From JAJPXC01 sp964517875 (GTDB taxonomy: Bacteria; Bacteroidota; Bacteroidia; Bacteroidales; Muribaculaceae): a DNA stretch of 35,764 nucleotides. The notes under the pieces are model-generated. The model had not been told where the DNA came from and searched no databases. It saw only the letters and a list, made by a program, of their open reading frames with translations. Shown piece after piece: positions 32,012-35,764 of the stretch. A program made the position numbers and the translations under genes. The stretch spans positions 1-35,764 of the forward strand of contig CAZFEU010000018.1 in NCBI GenBank assembly GCA_964517875.1. Reading direction: 5' to 3'. Numbering within the stretch: position 1 is the stretch's first letter; the number at the start of each line of letters is the position of its first letter.

Positions 32012-32376
32012 GAGCTCTCGGTACCATAATACTCCTCATCCTTTCCAACATCTTCATGGTGCTCGCCTGGTATGGCCACTTGAAGCTTCAGGAAATGAAA
32101 GTCACATCCAACTGGCCGCTTATAGGCATCATAGCCCTTTCGTGGGGGATAGCTCTCTTTGAGTACTGCCTGCAAGTACCAGCCAACCGTCTGGGCTTCA
32201 ACGAAAATGGAGGCCCATTCACACTGATGCAGCTTAAAGTAGTCCAGGAGGTTATCACGCTTGTGGTGTTCACAGTGCTCGCTTTGCTGATGTTCAAGGG
32301 TGAGTCGCTACATTGGAACCATCTTGCCGCTTTCGCCTGCCTGATTGCGGCCGTATACTTCGTTTTCATGAAATAA
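32008..32376 (+). CDS. DUF486 / DMT-like membrane protein
   Basis: A 122-residue protein with four membrane segments (GTIILLILSNIFMVLAWYGH, PLIGIIALSWGIALFEYCLQ, VVQEVITLVVFTVLALLMF, HLAAFACLIAAVYFVFMK). The motifs SNIFMVLAWYGHLK and FEYCLQVPANRLG are those of the DUF486 family of the drug/metabolite transporter superfamily. The substrate is unknown. The start overlaps the preceding stop by ATGA. Confidence 0.88.
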   Translation: MRALGTIILLILSNIFMVLAWYGHLKLQEMKVTSNWPLIGIIALSWGIALFEYCLQVPANRLGFNENGGPFTLMQLKVVQEVITLVVFTVLALLMFKGESLHWNHLAAFACLIAAVYFVFMK

Positions 32377-32384
32377 CCGAACAC

Positions 32385-34358
32385 GTGAGAACATACCATA
32401 TCATATTAATCATAGCACTCGCCACAGCAGCTTTCACTCCAGCTCAAGGGAAGAAGAAGCAGGTAATAGAGCCATCCTACGCCTGGCAGGCAATCCCTCC
32501 GCTGGGACTGCGCGAGCCGGCCACAATCGACACCAACTATATCGATTACTCGCTCAAATCGGTGCCATCGGAGGTGTCAAACGCCTATGCCACTACCGGC
32601 AACCTTGGGACCGAGGGCATCAATATGATATACTTCGACCGCCCGACCATGAGCGACTTCTTCTTCCGTGATGCTCTAAGCGCATGGATTCCAACGATAA
32701 AGACCCTAAAATTCTACAATACCCGAATACCTATGACTCTGATGTCGTACAACTTCGGCGGAGGTAAGGAAGATGCGCAGGAGCGCCTTAACGGCATATT
32801 CTCGGGCAACATCAACTCACGCACTCAAATTGGCGCTTATCTCGACTATATCTACTCTAAAGGCTCTTACAACTACCAGGCAGCCAAAGATCTTACTTGG
32901 GGAGCCTCGGGCAGCTATATGGGCGATAGATATGAATTTCAAGGGTTCTTCTTCCACTATAATTTCCTAAACAAGGAGAACGGTGGTATTACCGACGACC
33001 GCTATATCACCGACCCGGCCGAGGTGCAGGGCGGCTCAACCAAGGTCGACGCCAAAACCATACCCACCAACCTTTCATCGGCCCACTCCAAGGTAGTGGG
33101 CACCGATCTGTGGCTCAACAACCGCTACAAGGTAGGATACTGGCATGAGGAACACATCAACGATACCACAGTAAAGCGCACCTATATCCCGGTCACATCA
33201 TTCGTTTGGACGCTGAGCTACAATGACGCGAAGCATCTTTTTCTCAACTCAGCTCCAGGCGAGGCAGCCAACTTCTTCGAGCACACCTACATGGACGCTT
33301 CAGGCACCCGCGACCGCACCACTTTCTGGTCACTCACCAACACCCTCGGCGTGTCGCTGCTCGAAGGATTTCACAAATATGCCAAGGCCGGCCTCGGTGC
33401 CTACATCACACACCAGTATCGCAAATACACGCAGACTGTCGACACAATCGGTGGCCGCGACCTCATCATACCCGGACTTACCCCCTACCCCTATGATTAT
33501 CAGATACCTCAATCGCAGGGTCAAAATCTTGTGTGGGTCGGGGCACAGCTCACCAAACAGCGCGGCTCACTCCTCACTTACGACGCCACCGCTCAGCTTG
33601 GCATCATGGGACCAGTGGTAGCCGACGTAAAGATCGATGGTCGTGTATCAACACACCTGCCCGTGCTACGCGACTCACTCACCGTGACCGCCTACGGGGC
33701 ATTTGCCAACACCGCCGCTCCTTACCTCACCGAACACTATGTGAGCAATCATTTTATATGGTCCAACAACTTCGGCAAGGAACGTCATTTCCGCCTCGGA
33801 GGCATAGTAGATGTGCCATTGACCCACACACAGGTCAATGCAGGCATCGAGAATATACAAAACCTCATCTACTTTAACAACGAGGCGCTTCCGGCACAAT
33901 ATGGCGACAACATCCAGGTATTCAGCGCCCAGCTGTTTCAGCGACTCAAATACCGCGCACTCCACTGGGACAACCGCATCACATTTCAGACCACATCGCA
34001 AACCGACGTGCTCCCATTGCCCAAACTCACCTGGTACTCCAACCTTTACGTCACATTCAAGGTAGCCAGTGTGCTCGACGTGCAACTCGGATTGGATTGC
34101 GACTACTACACACGCTACAAAGCCTACGCCTACCAGCCCGCCACCATGACATTTCACACACAGCAGGAGACCGAAGTGGGCAATTACCCCTTCATGAACC
34201 TATACCTCAACTTCAAGCTGTCGAAGACGCGCTTTTACCTGATGATGTCGCATTTCAACCAAGGCATCATCGGGGGCGACAACTACTTCTCAATGCCCAA
34301 CTATCCCCTGAATCCCCGACGTTTCCAGCTCGGACTATCGGTAGACTTCGCCAACTGA
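32385..34358 (+). CDS. Putative porin family outer-membrane protein
   Basis: About 657 residues from GTG 32385, 8 bases after the DUF486 stop. The longer frame begins inside the DUF486 gene and breaks the signal peptide, so GTG is preferred. The signal is YHIILIIALATAAFTPAQG. The mature part is rich in aromatic, alternating beta-strand sequence over its whole length and ends in Phe-Ala-Asn (QLGLSVDFAN), typical of outer-membrane barrels. YFDRPTMSDFFFRDALSAW and TLMSYNFGGGKEDAQERLNG fit the Bacteroidetes putative porin family. It has no plug domain, so it is not a TonB-dependent receptor. Substrate unknown. Confidence 0.85.
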   Translation: MRTYHIILIIALATAAFTPAQGKKKQVIEPSYAWQAIPPLGLREPATIDTNYIDYSLKSVPSEVSNAYATTGNLGTEGINMIYFDRPTMSDFFFRDALSAWIPTIKTLKFYNTRIPMTLMSYNFGGGKEDAQERLNGIFSGNINSRTQIGAYLDYIYSKGSYNYQAAKDLTWGASGSYMGDRYEFQGFFFHYNFLNKENGGITDDRYITDPAEVQGGSTKVDAKTIPTNLSSAHSKVVGTDLWLNNRYKVGYWHEEHINDTTVKRTYIPVTSFVWTLSYNDAKHLFLNSAPGEAANFFEHTYMDASGTRDRTTFWSLTNTLGVSLLEGFHKYAKAGLGAYITHQYRKYTQTVDTIGGRDLIIPGLTPYPYDYQIPQSQGQNLVWVGAQLTKQRGSLLTYDATAQLGIMGPVVADVKIDGRVSTHLPVLRDSLTVTAYGAFANTAAPYLTEHYVSNHFIWSNNFGKERHFRLGGIVDVPLTHTQVNAGIENIQNLIYFNNEALPAQYGDNIQVFSAQLFQRLKYRALHWDNRITFQTTSQTDVLPLPKLTWYSNLYVTFKVASVLDVQLGLDCDYYTRYKAYAYQPATMTFHTQQETEVGNYPFMNLYLNFKLSKTRFYLMMSHFNQGIIGGDNYFSMPNYPLNPRRFQLGLSVDFAN

Positions 34359-34362
34359 TGCC

Positions 34363-34578
34363 ATGGCAATCAACAAAGCGCCCAAGCCCATCAAAGGTAG
34401 GCCATGGATATTGCTTGCCTTCCTCCTTGTCACAATCCTGCTGATGGCACGGTTGCGCCAATGCGCAGAAAATCAACTGCCCGCGGATCAACCCCAATCT
34501 GACGTATCAGAATTGTCCGACGACTCATCCTCCCACCCTCAAAGCGGCAAAAATGCGGAATTTGTGGAATTTTTGTAA
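34363..34578 (+). CDS. Small membrane-anchored protein, or a truncated gene
   Basis: 71 residues starting 4 bases after the porin stop. A basic N-terminus (AINKAPKPIKGRPW) and one membrane helix (WILLAFLLVTILLMARL) lead into a short acidic/serine-rich tail (SDVSELSDDSSSHPQSGK). It looks like the N-terminal anchor of a periplasmic protein whose rest is missing, or a genuine small protein. The last codons fall in a run of imperfect GGAATTTTTG repeats, a possible site of deletion. Codon use and tight spacing support expression with the porin. Confidence 0.5.
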   Translation: MAINKAPKPIKGRPWILLAFLLVTILLMARLRQCAENQLPADQPQSDVSELSDDSSSHPQSGKNAEFVEFL

Positions 34579-34617
34579 TTTTTTTTGTGAAAAAAAATTT
34601 GCGTTTGAAAAAATTAG

Positions 34618-34625
34618 TATATTTG
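34618..34625 (+). promoter_or_regulatory. -7 promoter box of the secreted SusE/F-like gene
   Basis: TATATTTG, a perfect TAnnTTTG, with TTTG 16 bases upstream (34598-34601). The 5' leader is about 80 bases. Confidence 0.6.
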
Positions 34626-34708
34626 CGCTGCAATTTCCAGACGTACCATACAGGACGCAATAGTTGACCTTAATATCAATTACTTATTCATACTTTTAAC
34701 CAATTTTT

Positions 34709-35551
34709 ATGAAAAAACTTTACGCTTTCTTAGCCGCTGCTGCAGTTGCCATGACAGCCAGCGCAGCCGATGTTTACATGATCGGAGGTTTCAACGGTTG
34801 GACTCTCGCTGACCCCGCTTGCAAAATGACCGAGACCAGCTCTAACGTCTACACCCTCCACCTCGACAACCTTATCTCAGGTTTCAAGTTCAACGACGGC
34901 ACATGGTCTAACGCTGAAATGAACATCGGTGGTGGACTTGTAGAACTCGGCACACCCGCTCCTGTTGAAGCAAGTGGTTCATCAGGCAACCTTGGCTTCG
35001 CCGCCGGTATGTCAGTAGAAAACGCTGATATCACTCTCGACCTCAATGCTATGACTGTTCTTGTAACAGGTACTGCCGTTTGGGAAGAAGTTAAGTGGTA
35101 TCTCGCAGGTTCAATGGACTGGAGTCCATGGGATAGCAACAGCTACGTATTTGAGAAGTACGATGAGGGTCTCTACAAACAGCAAATGACATTCACTGGC
35201 GAGTCAATCGAAATCAAAGTTTCTACCGCCAACTGGATCGAGAGCTACGGTATGGGCGCAGAATCACAGGGTCTTGCTATGGGTCAATTCAACACAGGTG
35301 TTCTCGAGAACAACTCACAGACCAATATCCCCTGCTCACTCGTAGGCACATGGTGGATGAACTGGGATTACAATCAGCTTATCCTCTCAGCCCTTTCTAC
35401 AGAGCCCGTGGGTGGCGTAGAAGCTATCGCAGCTGACAACAACGTCGAGGCTGTTTACTACAACCTCCAGGGCGTACGCGTCAACAACCCCGCAAACGGT
35501 CTTTACATCGTTAAGCGCGGCAATCAGGTAAGCAAAGCTTACATTTTCTAA
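34709..35551 (+). CDS. Secreted protein with two SusE/F-like modules and a C-terminal sorting-type tail
   Basis: A 280-residue protein with a clear signal peptide (KLYAFLAAAAVAMTASA). Two related beta-sandwich modules follow: VYMIGGFNGWTLADPACKMT (about 22-120) and WYLAGSMDWSPWDSNSYVFE (about 128-235), both with the GxxNGW or GSMDW opening seen in starch-binding SusE/F-type domains. The end (EAVYYNLQGVRVNNPANG, LYIVKRGNQVSKAYIF) resembles the type IX secretion C-terminal signal, a beta-rich tail that is cleaved on export. Codon use is biased to frequent codons, suggesting high expression. Carbohydrate binding is inferred from the module shape. It ends 28 bases before a strong terminator. Confidence 0.85.
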   Translation: MKKLYAFLAAAAVAMTASAADVYMIGGFNGWTLADPACKMTETSSNVYTLHLDNLISGFKFNDGTWSNAEMNIGGGLVELGTPAPVEASGSSGNLGFAAGMSVENADITLDLNAMTVLVTGTAVWEEVKWYLAGSMDWSPWDSNSYVFEKYDEGLYKQQMTFTGESIEIKVSTANWIESYGMGAESQGLAMGQFNTGVLENNSQTNIPCSLVGTWWMNWDYNQLILSALSTEPVGGVEAIAADNNVEAVYYNLQGVRVNNPANGLYIVKRGNQVSKAYIF

Positions 35552-35578
35552 TCAGACACTACAACTGATTACATCATA

Positions 35579-35612
35579 GGGCGTAGCCACAGCGGCTGCG
35601 CCCTTATTTTTT
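35579..35612 (+). terminator. Terminator after the secreted SusE/F-like gene
   Basis: A 10-bp stem GGGCGTAGCC/GGCTGCGCCC (35579-35588 with 35594-35603, one G-U), loop ACAGC, followed by TTATTTTTT. Confidence 0.92.
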
Positions 35613-35673
35613 GTTTGCAACCGAATCAAAAAAACTCTACGAGGACATACTATCTCCTTTATATTATCCTAAC

Positions 35674-35707
35674 ACAAAAATATTTCCATATATGGAAATA
35701 TTTTTGT
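35674..35707 (+). promoter_or_regulatory. 34-bp perfect palindrome, probable operator
   Basis: A perfect inverted repeat with half-site ACAAAAATATTTCCATA and dyad centre between 35690 and 35691, abutting the -7 box TAGGTTTG (35707-35714). It covers the positions where the -33 element of that promoter would lie, so a dimeric repressor bound there would block transcription. Not followed by a T-run, so not a terminator. A cruciform or replication function cannot be excluded. Confidence 0.6.
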
Positions 35708-35714
35708 AGGTTTG
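35707..35714 (+). promoter_or_regulatory. -7 promoter box of the gene leaving the window
   Basis: TAGGTTTG, a perfect TAnnTTTG, overlapping the end of the palindrome and 20 bases before the next ATG. Confidence 0.5.
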
Positions 35715-35733
35715 CGGAGTTATTGCAATAGCG

Positions 35734-35764
35734 ATGAAAACAAGTAATAAATTCAATGTCATCT
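35734..35764 (+). CDS. Start of an unidentified gene (partial)
   Basis: An ATG at 35734 opens a frame MKTSNKFNVI that continues past the window end. It is 20 bases after a -7 box. Ten residues are too few for identification. It is the gene expected to be controlled by the 34-bp palindrome. Confidence 0.45.
   Translation, partial: MKTSNKFNVI

Noticed and set aside
32313..32384. Longer N-terminus for the putative porin
   Set aside because: It overlaps DUF486 and would hide the signal peptide; GTG 32385 leaves a normal signal.
1..35764. Insertion sequences, prophage or integron elements
   Set aside because: No transposase, integrase or terminal inverted repeats were recognised, and gene order is compact and housekeeping-like.

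Overview
The window looks like a piece of a Bacteroidales chromosome, most likely a gut Muribaculaceae or a close relative. This is inferred from gene content and promoter style, not from a database search. Three things point there. At least a dozen intergenic regions carry a match to the Bacteroidetes -7 box TAnnTTTG, while Shine-Dalgarno sites are nearly absent. There is an ExbB-ExbD-ExbD-TonB cluster and a complete Bat (aerotolerance) operon. Several families typical of Bacteroidetes are present: DUF4293, a Bacteroidetes putative porin, HU-LysM fusions, and a secreted protein with a short C-terminal sorting-type tail. Gene order is compact, with many ATGA stop/start overlaps.

Layout. 1-2676: end of an ExbB/TolQ gene, two long ExbD/TolR genes and a TonB gene, closed by a strong terminator. 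2773-3103: a gene-free stretch holding what looks like an orphan or decayed cobalamin riboswitch. 3104-5458 (minus): a Crp/Fnr regulator, an HU-like protein fused to a membrane segment and a LysM-like domain, and a small HU protein. 5648-8783: a UvrA-family protein and a small unknown gene. 8921-11187: an SGNH hydrolase coupled to an MBOAT acyltransferase. 11184-13800 (minus): DUF4293 membrane protein and a large TPR protein. 13801-14325: a gene-free region with a well-delimited structured RNA candidate. 14326-16578: a clostripain-type lipoprotein peptidase and an MscS channel. 16773-18682: recJ behind a structured leader. 18940-27406: the Bat operon (MoxR ATPase, DUF58, a membrane protein, BatA, BatB, BatC, BatD, BatE). 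27668-29194: a small HTH protein and a universal stress protein fusion. 29382-34578: an S9 peptidase followed by four tightly packed genes (DUF6155-like, DUF486, putative porin, small membrane ORF). 34709-35551: a secreted protein with two SusE/F-like modules. 35674-35764: a 34-bp perfect palindrome over the promoter of a gene that runs off the end.

The window is mostly cell-envelope and stress housekeeping: energising outer-membrane transport (TonB/ExbBD), envelope integrity under oxygen (Bat), polymer acylation (SGNH/MBOAT), osmotic release (MscS) and DNA repair (UvrA, RecJ). The most noteworthy signal is not protein coding. It is the transcription unit at about 13919-14205, with a consensus promoter, nested long-range stems and a perfect 17-bp terminator stem, matching no RNA class I recognise. 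Secondary items are the riboswitch-like element pointing at no gene, the 34-bp palindrome, and the recJ leader.
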